Source of the DNA: Lasiosphaeris hirsuta
Lineage: Eukaryota; Ascomycota; Sordariomycetes; Sordariales; Lasiosphaeriaceae
Direction: 5' to 3'
Assembly (NCBI GenBank): GCA_030549175.1
Contig: JAUKUA010000005.1
Coordinates: forward strand, 2,170,001-2,234,000
Length of the DNA: 64,000 nucleotides
Positions 23,733-35,462 of this stretch are shown piece after piece (within the stretch, counting starts at the first letter, position 1; every line of letters begins with the position of its first letter). A program made the position numbers and the translations under genes. The notes beneath the pieces are model-generated. The model saw only the letters and a program-made list of their open reading frames with translations. It was not told where the DNA came from and did no database searches.

Positions 23733-25739
23733 TGCGATGTACCAAAAAAGCTGGGTTTAGCCAGAGTGATTGACTTTTGGACCTCTAGGTGGCTGATGTC
23801 AGTTGGAGTGTCGCCGCGTGCTAATGGAGATCGCTGGGGGGTTGGACAATGGATAGCCAATATGCATACTACCAGCTAAGACAGCCAGGAAACACAGATC
23901 TGGAGCCTGTGCGAGGCTGCCAATGTGTTGCGTTGGTGTGGTGCGCCGAGATTCCTGTCGTACCCACCTCCTCCCCCGATCTGGGCGCCGCCGGTGTTCC
24001 TGTGGACCTCCCAAGACGTCGAATCAGTAAGGACGTTTGTGGTGGGTTCTCTCGCCGGCTTGCGGGTGCTTACTTGGGAGGCAGGAGTGATGTGCCCGAT
24101 AGGGACACCCGCCGCCAGGAAGAATTTCCAGAGTGAAATTCACGAACAATATGTTTTTTGTGTGCAACACCGTAGCACCTCGGATGCCGGGGGCCAGCCT
24201 ATGGTCGAAGCACCAGCGAAAGACGTGGCGGTAATACCCCCAGAAAACCAGTCAGAAATGATACCTGATCCGATGGAAGAACACGGCTAGCTTGTCTTGG
24301 GAGCCTCTTGCATTTTTTCTTTGATTAAACGCGCTAGAGGGTTAAGCCAGGAGAACACAAAGGGAAGGGGGGACAGAAGACTACTAAAAGGCGAAGTTGC
24401 CCGGGGATATCTGAATGCAACCGACATTTCATATCCATCAGATCCCGTACGCCGTACCTGCTGCAACCCACCCACTCAGACAACAGAGATCCTGACGCCT
24501 TGTGTCCAATCTTTTCGATAAGGCGGATGTGGGGATCCGTGAAGAATGAATAAAATGAGGCACAGCCGGGTCACTGCAGACATCAAATCTGCGTGTGGAA
24601 CAACAGACCTGGTGAGCTGAAACGGCACGGAGTGCACAAAACCAGCTTCTGATCTCCTTCCTCCTCGCACTCTGTCTATACATGCTTTCATGGAGTGTTA
24701 GCAGTATTTTTATGTAGGAAGTGGCAGTTGCCCCCACGAGACCGAGAGGGTGAGGGCTGATGGGGTGCTTCCTTGAAGCCGAAGTCTTGGAAAGATAACG
24801 TTGCAGAAAGCTGCATGTGTTTGCTGGGAGGTACAGGGATATATATACTTCTTGTGGCAGAGGAGGGTGGACGACGTAGTGTAGGTACACAGAGGTACGT
24901 CGTATGTAGCAGCGGGTGCCGCTCTTCCAGATTGCGATGATGCGATAAGCAGCATTCCAAGATCAGGTGTCCCTCTTCATCAGGCAAGTGCTTCTATAGC
25001 GCCTCCCTTGTCTGAATCTCTGCTGGATCGACCAAGTTCAATGGTAATCTCAGTGTAAAATCCATCAGTTGGAGAGAGCTTGGGCATGCAGCAGCTTCGG
25101 CAGCTTTTCCCGTAGGCTGAGCATTTGCATTTGAGATGCACGAAGCCGCGATAAGAGCACGTTTGCCTTACCCCGTTTCATGTTGATGGTTAGTTTGCCA
25201 GCCTGGCACCGTGCATATTGGATCATTATGTAGTTTCACGTCTCTACTCTTTTCACATCACAATTCGTCAGAATTTCCTTTTTTTTTCCAAGTATATCAT
25301 CGGCTAGTGACGAAGTTGTAGCCTATAGGACTCGGCATTTATACATTGCTCACCAGTACCTACTTAGGTAGGTAGCTAGGGATGTAGGTAGGTAGGTAGG
25401 TTGTTGTATCGTGTCAGCAGACCCATCACAGCCCTTCGTAGTGTCTGAGGATGGAGATCGCTTGGTAGAGACAATAAGACTTGGATATTTGTAATATGCT
25501 AAATGCTTAGCCGTCGATATTAAAATACGACACCGCCACCGATAGACTCCGTCATAAGGCGTAGCTTACAGACCGCCATCCCAATATCTCTCAAACCAGA
25601 TATACAAAACATTAACCCCAAAACGCCTCGACCGTCGGCGCATACTTGTATGTCGTATTGGACGCCCTTGTCATCTCCCCAATTAACTACCCCGACGGCT
25701 GCGTATTAGGCAACCCCAGACACAAACCTCCTTGCCTCA
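23733..25739. other. Intergenic region with TAGG repeats
   Basis: No convincing gene in 2 kb. An ORF at 23849-24290 (+) was considered and rejected. A GGTA/TAGG-type short tandem repeat lies at about 25365-25400. The last few hundred bases before 25740 lie on the 3' side of the minus-strand membrane protein gene. Confidence 0.55.
25365..25400. repeat. Degenerate (TAGG)n repeat
   Basis: Repeated TAGGTAGG units with interruptions. Similar TACCTACC motifs occur elsewhere in the intergenic DNA (for example 10595-10622). The unit differs from the fungal telomere repeat TTAGGG. Confidence 0.75.
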
Positions 25740-26463
25740 CTATGACAAGGTCGGGCTGCCCTTCCGTGCCGCGCTCGAGTAGTTGGAAGCGTACTTCTCC
25801 ACCTTCAATTGGAAGCCAGCGAGACCAAGAGCAGCTGCCTCGACGGGGATCAGGAGGATGGCGAGGTAGAGCCCGGCGCGGCTCTGCCGGCAAAGCGTGC
25901 CCCAGTTCGGCTGCACCGTCATGGGGACGGTCTCCCACCGGCAGGTCCACGACAGGAAGGTGTCGACCTCCTCCGAGGCGTTGACGGCGTAGAAGAAGAT
26001 GATGGCGATCAAAGCCGCGGCCAGGCCAACCAGGGGGGCGGCGAACGTTGTGGAGGTGTGTGCCACCGTCTTGCTTCGGAGCTGGTAAGAGGAGACGTGG
26101 TTAGTCTGTGCTATAGAAGATGTCTGAGGAGCGGACGCAACTTACAGACTGGACCTTGCTAAAGCACAAGGCAATGATATTGGTGAGGACGATGATGACA
26201 CTGCCAATGACCAGAGAGATGGTCGGGCGGATGTTGAACTCATCGGGCCAGAGGGAAAGAAGAAAGTCGCTAGGGACATGTGTGCTGTCGTACACGGCGA
26301 GGGTGTTGGCCGAGACGCCAAGGACGGTGATGCCCATCAGCAGGGCAAGGGCCGTGGTCGCCACCCGGGCGCTGTCGACGGCGCGCAATGTGCGCACCTT
26401 GGACTGGAGGTGCAGGTCGCGCGAGTCGACCTCGAAATCAGAGGAGCTGGGTCCCTTCTCCAT
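25740..26463 (-). CDS. Small four-helix membrane protein, unknown function
   Basis: Proposed minus-strand exons are 26463-26146 and 26081-25740, giving 219 residues, with a GTAAGT donor and TTACCAG acceptor in phase 0. There are four hydrophobic helices: about residues 33-52 (ALALLMGITVLGV), 82-102 (SLVIGSVIIVLTNIIALCF), 117-138 (LVGLAAALIAIIFFYAV) and 172-192 (LYLAILLIPVEAAALGL). The N-terminus (SSSDFEVDSRDLHLQSKVRT) is hydrophilic and there is no cleavable signal. The loop between helices 3 and 4 contains two cysteines. The topology resembles MARVEL-like or other small fungal plasma-membrane proteins, but no diagnostic motif is visible, so no function is given. Confidence 0.82.
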
Positions 26464-28036
26464 TGTGTTTGCTTGTTTTATTTTGTTGGTGTTGGAGCGC
26501 TGCTCAACTGGCTGGCGGGGGTATTACGCAAGATGGAGACGAAACAAGACAACTTGACGACGACAGGGAAACCAGCACGCTTCAAGATGGAAAGAAACTG
26601 AAGCAAAGAAAACCCAGTGAAGACGGAGTCGATATGGCGAAAGGGAAACAGGCCGAGAGGGGGCAGACCACTCGATACAAATACACTCCTCCTGTAGCCT
26701 TGGCCTTCATGGAGAGCGTCGATAGGGCGGGCGGTTAACCCAACCACGATCACCCCCCGGACCTAAACGCGGGAGGGCAGCGGCAGTAGGTAGCGGATGG
26801 AGGGTGCCGATCGCCCCCAGGCGTGCAAGCCGTGCAAGCCAGACAAGGCTCCAATCATCAAATCAACAACAGCTCAACACCCGGTAGGCGATGGATGCAT
26901 TGCTGCGAGATGGGAGCGCCACTGTAACCCCCGACCACTAACTTGGCAACATCTCCTGCCCGGGGGCCGACACCTCAAACACTCCACGACAGGCCCGAGT
27001 GCCCTACAAATAGGTCGGTGCCAGCACCGGATTGGTGGGTTTGGCATGCGAGCTGCGAGCCCTGCAGGCGAAAGTGGTGTTGCGGGCTGGCGCTCGACTT
27101 GGCGGCAGGAGACGAAGATCAGGGACACGGGCCAGGTGGCAGCCAGAGAGGGGGCCCAGGAGGCAGCGTGTCCATGGGTTTCGCGCAGGGGGAGGCGCTT
27201 AGGCAAACGAAATCGAGGGCCGCCGACCAATCAAGACGTCGAGCGCGGTTGCACCTAGGAAACAACCTCTGCCTTCCATTGGGGGTTGGCGCCTAGCGCT
27301 TCCCATGTCCTGGAGTGCTGGAGACCGTGGCTAATTTGTGATGGCTATTTCAGTTCTCGAGACGCTGACCGGGGCTGACACTGCAGAAAGCACCTCAGAT
27401 TCCGATGCATTCCCATCGCGTCGCAAGCTCACCCTCCCACCATCACCACCACCACCACCACCACCACCACTTCCTACCTCTCGCTACTTATCGGGAAAAG
27501 ACCGGCTAGACACTCCTCTGGATCCTATAGAGTATGCATACAAAGAGGACATTCTTGCCATAATTCCGCGATGCCCACTGATATTTCCATCATGACCCCG
27601 GGCAGCTAATCCACCCAGTCGTGATGTGGGTTTCGAGTGTTCCGAGTCCCTACCGTTGACTTGCTATTTCAGTTTAGTCCCGGCCATAATGAACTTCTGC
27701 GCAACAAGTGATGCACGATGTACTCGCCTCATATTTTTGTAACCTTTTTTACTCAGCTTATATAAATTGGGTTGTAGATCTTTGCTGCCGTCCGTTTCTC
27801 CACTTGGCCCTTTGGCGTCTGAATCCAATCCGTCCCTCTGAGTAGATACAGGCAATTTGCGCCTAAGCAAGTTCGCCTCGCTTGCTATTTCCAGTCTCTA
27901 ATTCTACCATTCTATTTCTAGGGAGCATTCTTCGTTTTGCCCTCTCTAACTCTTTTTTTCTCTACTTTTCGCAGTCCATATCAAATGTGCAGATGCAGTG
28001 GGCAGGAAGGTGGGTACCTGTTCGCTGTGCTCTTTT
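26464..28036. other. Intergenic region
   Basis: This holds the promoter of the minus-strand membrane protein (26464 upward) and the 3' side of the hydrolase gene. No gene is recognised. A (CCA)n microsatellite lies at about 27444-27470. Confidence 0.55.
27444..27470. repeat. (CCA)n microsatellite
   Basis: About nine consecutive CAC/CCA units in non-coding sequence. Confidence 0.9.
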
Positions 28037-30564
28037 TCATGCATCCTTTCCCATTCCAATGCCCTTCCTGCGACCTCTCAACACCGCTTCCAGCGCTCTC
28101 CCGACCGCATGCAGATCCCCCAGGATACTTACGTGCCCTCTGTCGGTGCATATCCTCCCGTCCTTAGCCAGTTCGTATCCCGGGGGCAACATTGACTCTC
28201 TTGCGAGCACGACCCCGTCCCCACCATGAAATACCAAATCATCATAGGCATCGGCACAGGAAATCCCCTCTCGCCCTGCCACACGCGCCGCAAATACAGT
28301 CGGGGTATCCTTGCCGTAGACCACAGCGAGAGGCGGGTACACGTTGGCCTCCTGGTGCATTGGCTTATGTGCCAGCTCGGCGCGGAACTTCTTCGTCTCG
28401 GCCAGTACCCGGCTTAGGTAGGCTAGGTTCCGCGCCCGTGCGGCCGAGCCGGGATTAGGGCTCAGAGGACCCGGCAAAGTAGTCGACACCGATTTAGGGC
28501 CTTGCAGTGGCGGGACACCGCCGGCGGACAAAACTGCCGCTCCTAGATGCGGGTTCTTGTCCTTAGTCATATCCAGGGCTCGATGGACAGCTTCAGAGCT
28601 TGTTTTCTTTGGCTGTTGACTGTTACTTCGCCCGCGGAGGGGCAGGCTGGGCAGTGAATCCGAGAGGCTGAGGAGAGAGCCAAAGGTACTGTTACTCCGC
28701 GATATCGGGGCCAATACCGGTTCTGAGACACATGGCGATAGGCGATGCCTTACCCACTCTTCGGCATTGTAGAAGTCGATTGGGTACTCTTCTTTGGTAG
28801 TTTTATCGATGAAACAGAATCCGTCTTCAGGCAGGAAGACAAACGTCGTCCTCAGAGAGAAGTTTACCTGCGCTGTCAACACTTTCTCATTCAACAACAC
28901 GGCATCCCCATTCCGCACCGGGCCGAGAATGTTGATGCATCTCTGCGGTGTACCCGCAAACACCACCCCGGAGAAGAGCTTGGGACGCTGGTTGACTGCG
29001 TGCCGAGTAATGATACCGCCCAGAGAGTGAGCGATGACGAGGGCGCCCTTATTCGCTTCGGGTACGCCAGGCTGGTTGGAAGGTAGTTTTTCGAGAAAGG
29101 CGATGAGCTTTCGTGAAAGGAGATGCGGGCTAAGACGCCAATCGTAACCGTAGTCGTGTACTCTAAGCCTACCCGTTCGGGCGTTGTCGCATTCCCTCAG
29201 CTTTTTGAATAGCTTCTTAGAAATGTCGACAGGTCCGATGTTCTGCAGCATGCCGGAGGCGAAAATGTGGTTCTCCATGTCTTCCTCATCCTCGGGCTCC
29301 AATCCAACCTCCATATTTACTTTGCGGATCTTGAGTCCAACCTTTACGGGGACCCAAAGTTGACGGTGAGGGGGTTGTGCCGAACGAAGAATAGAGCCTC
29401 TATATCCTCCCATGACAACGACATCCCCGGTTAGTGATTCCAAAGCCGAATCCAGCGGTGAAATCCCATCACGAGGTAACCGCTGGCCGCTGTGTACAGT
29501 CCCTGAGCGATAAACACTCATCGATGGCTCCGTTGACGACTTTTTGGGCGGGGCATTGAGGATACCTGGGCATTGTAAGTACCAACTCCGTGTTGTTGAG
29601 CGCATGATGCGGCCCACCTTGAGTACATACTTGGAAATTGGGGCATTTTGAACGATGGCCCGTCCCAGCTATCCTTGATGGCCTTGAACCTCGAATTGAC
29701 TTGCTCCCGGACATGAGCGAAGCGTTCATCGTCGCCAAACGAAGAAACACGCGAAAGCGAGTGATAGAGCAGAGAGTCGTCAGAAGTCGATTTGCGAAGA
29801 GCATAGCTTCTCGAATCTGGCCGGTCCAATGCAAGTTCTGGCGTGAGTGAAAGGAAGGGTCCCGGAGTTGACGCCTTGGGGGTAGGTTGCAAATGAGACG
29901 GTGATGCTGGTTGCTCATCTCTCTGAAACGGGCTACCCAGTGATGCCCAGAAGGAGGGGGTTGGGATATTCGGAATGAGGCCGGTCGGAATTGAGATTGA
30001 AGGTAAGGCCTTGGATAACCTTTTTAGGGCATTCTCGCCGACTGAAGATGAGCGATGCAGCCTTGACTGTCCGAAGACTGCCGACATGGACGGCGTCCTG
30101 GGCGACGCCGGTTCGGTGATGGTGAACTCTTTCGGACCGGCCTGCCACGGCGCTGGCAAGCCCTCGGCGGGTGGTGATCGGTGCTCCGAAAGTGGCCCTA
30201 AGCCATTACCTTTATACGCGGACGCAGAGTTGTTTGAGTGACTCGATCGAGATGGGTCGGGGCCGTCCTCAGAAACAAGTACTGAGGGCAAACCTGGTAC
30301 AATACTGTCCAGCGCGTCAAAAAACCCTCCTCCGGGGACATGTTCCATAGCAGCAGCCTTCTCGGCAGCCGGAGTCCTCGGTGAAGTCAGACGCGTTGCA
30401 ATTGGGCTGATTGCTGGTTGCATAAAAGATTGCACATCATCTTGGTCGAATTCATCGTCTTCAGCACCATCAGACTGAGGGAGTTGTGATTCCGAATCGC
30501 TCGCCTCAAATATGCTCAGTGTCGGTGCTGACTGCGAGGCCAGGAAAGGCATCGTGTGTGCCAT
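28037..30564 (-). CDS. LCAT/PDAT-like alpha/beta hydrolase with disordered N-terminus
   Basis: Proposed minus-strand exons are 30564-29631 and 29565-28037, giving 820 residues. The start at 30564 (GTCAAG before ATG) is preferred over upstream in-frame codons because of context. Residues 1 to about 320 are Ser/Pro-rich and acidic, probably disordered. The hydrolase part starts near residue 360 with VVVMGGYRGSIL and continues with HDYGYDWRLSPH. It carries the nucleophile elbow AHSLGG (Ser492) followed by FAGTPQRCINILGP, then GGDGVV (Asp761) and DRGHVS (His789) as the likely acid and base. This order matches the lecithin:cholesterol acyltransferase-type lipase/acyltransferase fold, so a lipid ester substrate is likely but the reaction is unproven. 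A Ser-rich insert lies between the nucleophile and the acid. No signal peptide or membrane helix is seen. Confidence 0.88.
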
Positions 30565-31798
30565 CTTGACAGCTGAAAGCGTCGGTGGACTTTCAGTGCG
30601 GCTCCGGAAAAGGGAAAAAAAGAGAGAACCCCCCAAAACAAGTCGATGCAGTGGCAGTGAGCAAGCGAGTGAATGTGAGTGCTCCGGCAGCGCACCGGCT
30701 TGGCCGGGATTCAGAACGGGAGCAGGCACCTCAAACAGCCCGGTGTCTCGGCTACCGATTGGGCGGAATCACCATCACCGAGGTTCAATGTTGGGAATGA
30801 GGAGTTTCAAAGCCTAGACGCCAAAAATACAGGGTGAGGTGAGTGTGAGGTAATCCGGGAATACGCAGATTGATGAGGTTGATGGTGCTGTCTAGTGCTG
30901 TCTGGCGAGTGCTCTGTAAGCAAGGGGGAAGGAGCGAGCTGAAGCTGAAAGCGGGTGCATATGCGCTTGTGTGGATGTGAGGACAAAGCAGAGCCTCAGG
31001 AGACAAGACCAGGTTCCAATCTATCCCGCCTGCCTGAACCCGGTCGTGTTGTCAGCCTGGGAATTCTGGATGTCCTGGTCCCTGCAGCGAACAGGGAGGT
31101 GCCAGCTGCTGCCATCGTGCCATCGTCTCCATCATGGATAACCCATCGTGGTTATCAGTGGCTTTTGCTGACCTGTTACTTGTCGCCCCGGTGGTCCGTT
31201 CCCGTTGGGCGACCTCGCTGAGTCTGATCTCATGGTCTGACGGAAGCTTGAATGCGCCGTCTCAATCTTGCTGCAGTGCATATTAGTGCCATTTGCGCTG
31301 AACCAGGCGTTCGATCTCTTATTTGCGTGAGATTTCGGAACAAGGCCCACTGGCAAATCGAAGCGTTCTCTCAATTGTTTTGACGTCATGTTGCGGAACA
31401 GCTGGCGAATGTCTTGGCGGCACCTGACAGATTTTCGGCTCGGGAATTGGAGTTCTCCGCCTTTCAGCGGGCACTTGGAGGTGGTTACTACGCTGCTGCC
31501 TTCCGTATTGGCACATTCTAGACTTCAGGGGTATCTTCGATCTTATACTTTGTAAGGTGAGCAAGCCTAGGGATACCACCTCAAGCCGACGTCAGCACTT
31601 TCACATTTTTGGTCACAATGGCTTACTATCCAGTGAGATAAGTCTAGAAAAGGAATAAAGGTTCCGCATTTTTGGAGGCAGCAGTCTGGCCATTTCATTA
31701 GGTCGATACGGAGTAGTGGATTCTTGGCGATAAACAAAGGCGGGTTTTAGCTCACACTTACTCGTACACAAACCATCTAAACTCCCCCCCCTCCCCCA
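30565..31798. other. Intergenic region
   Basis: Promoter side of the hydrolase gene and 3' side of the GST gene (both minus strand). No gene, RNA or clear repeat recognised. Confidence 0.55.
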
Positions 31799-32739
31799 CT
31801 AGGGCAATAGCGGACAGCTGCCCTCCATCTTTGTGATCTTCTCTAGGGCTCTTTTCCACCCAGGCTCGTTCGACAGCAGTTCCATGTATGCTTGCAATTT
31901 TGGATACGATTCCTTGAACGGTGTCTTCTCCCACGCCCACATTTCCTCAAACGCACCAGCCTCGTCGAATGCCAAAAGCCTGAAGGATAACAGGATATCG
32001 GCGCTGGTGAGATTAGGGCCGCAGATGTAGCTCCCGCCCTCCGGGGAAGTTGCGAGGTAACGCTCCAGCAATGCAAAATGCTTCTTCATGTTTGGAATGA
32101 CTAGCATAGCGATGAGCTGGTTCGCCAAGAGTTTGGTAAATGGGCGAATAAAGAAAGGGATCCGCTGCCCTTTTAAGCCTATATTTGGAGGTGTTGGTTA
32201 GCTATTCAGGATCTCCAAACGCCGATTCCCGCTACCCGATTTGTAGCGACTTGCTCGCTAGCGTACCAGTAAAAATAACGTTATGGACCATGGCGGCCAT
32301 GAAGCTGCCCTCAATGTAGTACAGCAAATACTGGTACCGCATCCATGACTCGGTCTCGCCTCCAACTCTGCCCTCCTGGCCGTCCTTCCACCGGGTTGGG
32401 ATCAGCTTTTTGCCCTTGGCGAAATGATCACTCAGGTACTGTGTGATGAAGGCACTCTCAGCAAGGACGATGCGCTCCGAAGAGCCTGGCGGCGTGATGG
32501 AGAGGACCGGGGATTTGCCGAGAACGTGGAGGTCTTCGAGCTCAGGCGGAGCCATCGCATTGGGGAGTCGATGATGGATGTCTAATTCATACGGGATCCC
32601 AAGCTCTTCAAGTAACCATGTTGTCGAAAAAGCCCGAGATCCATTGAGCCTGTGTTTGTATGTGAGAATGGTGTCACGTTCAGGGGCCCAATCGGAGACA
32701 GTACCAGTGAAGCACAACCTTGGGATTGTCCTGTGACAT
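31799..32739 (-). CDS. Glutathione S-transferase
   Basis: Proposed minus-strand exons are 32739-32705, 32649-32267 and 32178-31799, giving 265 residues. The start comes from a 35-nt first exon encoding MSQDNPKVVLHW, joined in frame to LNGSRAFSTTWLLEELGIPY. This is the thioredoxin-like N-terminal GST domain (about 1-90), with the glutathione-contacting cis-Pro (GKSPVL) and an ES motif (LAESAFITQYL). The C-terminal helical domain follows (about 105-255), with GPNLTSADILLSF as the conserved N-capping segment. It resembles fungal Gtt1-type cytosolic GSTs, which conjugate glutathione to electrophiles or reduce peroxides. The gene shares an 808-bp divergent promoter region with the complex I gene at 33548. 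Confidence 0.92.
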
Positions 32740-33547
32740 AATGTCGAGATCGTTCAGACGGTTAGTAGAGTTGGATGGAAGGTTTCGGAACAGACAACTC
32801 AAGGCAGTAGCGCTGCGCGCAGAGCGGGTTCAAATGCCATGTTATTTGTCTTGGAGCTCATGCAAGGTACTTCATACCACTATTTCAAAAGAATGTCACA
32901 CGCGAAGGAGGCAGAGTGAGCCGAAACCACTCTAGCTGTTGGTTGATGGCGTCGTTAAAGAGTCATAGTTGTCAGAATACACTGCCATGCTGTTATTTGC
33001 ATCTCCGCGGACATTCGAAAACTGCTTTGTGTTTTGTAAGCAGGTACATGTTTTGCGCCCAACGACTGGGTGCTCCTCGCAATCGAGATTGAGCTACGCC
33101 AACATGAGCTATCAAATTCACGTGGATTGAACTTGTCTGGGTAATCCGTAGTAGATAAAAGTATCTGAGGGAGGTCTACACACGTAAAGAAATGGAACCA
33201 TTGAGGGCGAGAGATGAGCATGGGGAACTCGAATGGAAGTTGAGCCTGCTACACTGGACAGTTTTGCCGCCAGCACTTTCTGTGTTCATCAGAGCAAACT
33301 ACCAGCAGGCCAGGTAGTGTTTGTTGGTTGGTTGGGTCTTGGATTCCGAGTTCAGCGCAAGGGCCGTTTCTTGGCGGTGAAACCGGTCATGTGACCGGCT
33401 GGAGGACGGGCTTGGAGCCACATGGAGCCTCCACGCCAAGGCCCGGACTCAAAGCTGCCCTTGCGAAGCTCGGCGTCAATCCGCAACCCACCACACCATC
33501 AACACAACACCCATCAGAGAGCGCCGTGTCGGTCAATCTGATTCAAG
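32740..33547. promoter_or_regulatory. Divergent promoter region, GST / complex I subunit
   Basis: This 808-bp non-coding interval between the GST gene (minus) and the small complex I gene (plus) must contain both promoters. No specific binding site was identified with confidence. Confidence 0.5.
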
Positions 33548-34044
33548 ATGGCGGGCCTACAACACCACAGTTGGTTCCCCTCCCCAACCGCGCAATGGAT
33601 TGCGCAATTGGCCCCCTTTGCTACGCGCTGCGACACACGATGCTAACCTCACTCTGCACAGAGATCGCCTTGGACCCGGCCATCATCCGGCTAGGGAGTA
33701 CGTCGATTCGTTCCCCTGTCCGATACGCGTCGAAAATCGAGCCCTGAAAAGGACCAGCTGGCGACTCGCAATTGAAGATGTCTCTCTAACGTTGTGCACT
33801 CGCAGACATGAGCTCGAACCGCTATAGGTACTTCAGATGGACACCAAGGACGGCGTGGATCACGTTCATGTACGTGGCGGTTGTCCCGAGCATAGTCGGC
33901 GTCATTGCCTACTCAACAGATGTGAGTTATTGCCTATGGGTTGCTGACAAGTTTGGAGAGGCAAGTTTTGCTGATATCATTCCTCCCCAGGGCAAGTACG
34001 ACTTGCGTGCGAAGAGGAGAGGTGATATTATTTCCGAGTACTGA
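33548..34044 (+). CDS. NADH:ubiquinone oxidoreductase 6.6 kDa subunit (NDUFB4/B15-like)
   Basis: The gene encodes 75 residues in four exons, 33548-33569, 33662-33697, 33806-33921 and 33991-34044, with introns of 92, 108 and 69 nt. Each junction is a consensus site in the right phase. The spliced product begins MAGLQHHKIALDPAIIRLGN, continues with SNRYRYFRWTPRTAW, then one transmembrane helix (about residues 38-57, ITFMYVAVVPSIVGVIAY), and ends DGKYDLRAKRRGDIISEY. That pattern (RYRYFRWTPRTA, helix, GKYDLRAKRRGD) is what I recall for the Neurospora-type 6.6 kDa accessory subunit, in the mitochondrial inner-membrane arm of complex I. Each exon is too short to stand out alone, so automatic ORF calling would miss it. 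Confidence 0.9.
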
Positions 34045-34579
34045 TCGCACCGGAATATGTGGTATCCCAGTGGGTTGTACATAAGGACAAGGCTGGGAAA
34101 ACACCGCAGAGGACCACCAATGGACTCTCGGCACAATTCATCAAAACGTACTCTACCCGACGTTGTATTTTCCACACATAGCAAGACCTGAATGAATCGT
34201 TTGATGCTTTTGAGAAACTTAGTAGCCCTGGATGTAAGACTAGCATGTCTGTCCTTGAGGCTGGGGAGAGGTGCTTCGAAAACCTAGCTTCCGTCTCTTC
34301 CTCCACCGTCCCTTTATTCTTCCCAATATGGGTAGCTCGCCCAATAACCCCTTTCAATAGCATCCTCTTCATCAAGCCACCCCTCTCTTTCACTTGCGTA
34401 TCTTCTCGGTCACGGTATCTCTTGCTATGTTGAGCTCGCTCGGGGGACCGCGACCGATACGAATGTGACCGGTTCCTTCGTCTTGATCCTAATAACTTTA
34501 CGGCCTGCGGGGGGTCACGCTGTCTTTCATCCCCGTCATTCTGTCCAAAGGGACTACCACGGTTTGTCCACCGATGCTC
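34045..34579. other. Convergent 3' intergenic region
   Basis: 535 bp between the stop of the complex I subunit gene (+) and the stop of SAP18 (-). It presumably holds both 3' ends; nothing else was recognised. Confidence 0.55.
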
Positions 34580-35462
34580 CTATCTGGGCAGACGAGCCGA
34601 CCCTCTGGTAGGCACCCTCTCGCCTCTCCTCCATTCTCCCTCCGGCAAGCCGACTCTGTCAAACCCCCGCGCGTCGCCCCCGCGATCGCGTCCAGCAGAG
34701 CCATGATAGTGGTCCCCCCCAGAGTAGCGGGCAGAGGAATGGTCCAGGCTCGATCGACGAGGTCCACCACCCCAAAAGCCCGGGTCACGGTGGGGGGGAG
34801 GTACAACTCCTATAGTGCTCCTCCCGTCCCCTGCTCGGGCTCCGGCTCCACGGCCACCCGTCCGCGGACCAGGCCTCGGCGCAACGTCACCCGTGTGTGA
34901 GTCCGGCGGGAGGATGGTGCAGCTGATATAGTCACCGACGACAAACCTGGCATCGCTGAGCGTTTTTGTGCTGTCGTTGACATCAGCAGCGGCGTCGGCG
35001 TCGGCGGTATCTGTGTCTGTTCTGTTATTATCGTCATCATCGGCATTGGTGGATGCGGTAACACCTGGCCCACCGGCCCCAATTACAAAGCTGCCGATAT
35101 CCTTAGCCAAGTACCGCGGTGGCTGGTCATCCCGCCCGCTTGTGTCGGCGAAGAAGAGCCGAAACACAAGGCGGCAGCCGACTGATACCTCGGGAAGCAC
35201 TGAGGGGGTTGTGGTGGCGAGATGGTGGACGAGGTCGGTGAGAGTGCCACTTCTCCAGGTGTATACGGGGACATATGGGGGGAGGGACGGCGCGCAGAAC
35301 TCATTCGGCCTAGGTTGGATTAACATTATTGTTTTCCTAGGTTGGGAGGGCATGTATTAACCTGTGAAATGCGCTGGTACGGTAGAATAGCTTGACTAGG
35401 AATGGCGTCGGGTGGGTCAGGGGGGCATCTTCATCCGTGGGACTTGGAGACCTGGACGCCAT
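34580..35462 (-). CDS. SAP18: SAP18 family protein with acidic insert and Gly/Arg-rich tail
   Basis: Proposed minus-strand exons are 35462-35362 and 35309-34580 (intron 52 nt), giving 276 residues. The first exon supplies PFLVKLFYRTSAFHR, which joins to PNEFCAPSLPPYVPVYTW. This is the SAP18 ubiquitin-like fold, continuing with LPEVSVGCRLVFRLFFAD, YLAKDIGSFV and FVVGDYISCTILPPD. Before the last strand is an insert of about 45 residues with an Asp/Asn/Thr/Ala low-complexity run (DDDDNNRTDTDTADADAA). After the fold the C-terminus is Gly/Arg/Asp-rich and RGG-like. In animals SAP18 works with Sin3-histone deacetylase and in the ASAP/PSAP RNA-binding complexes; the fungal role is inferred by homology. 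It shares a 484-bp divergent promoter with PRP18. Confidence 0.88.

Noticed and set aside
23849..24290. Overlapping plus-strand ORFs of 95 and 121 codons
   Set aside because: Two frames are open at once, neither has a motif, and no splice path joins them to conserved sequence.
25365..25400. TAGG repeats considered as an interstitial telomere sequence
   Set aside because: The unit is GGTA/TAGG, not TTAGGG, and it is degenerate.
31006..31030. GGTTCCAAT sequence considered as a tRNA T-loop
   Set aside because: The flanking bases do not form a T-stem or acceptor stem.
34574..35360. Plus-strand ORFs over the SAP18 locus
   Set aside because: They are shadows of the minus-strand SAP18 exon, whose spliced product has a clear family match.
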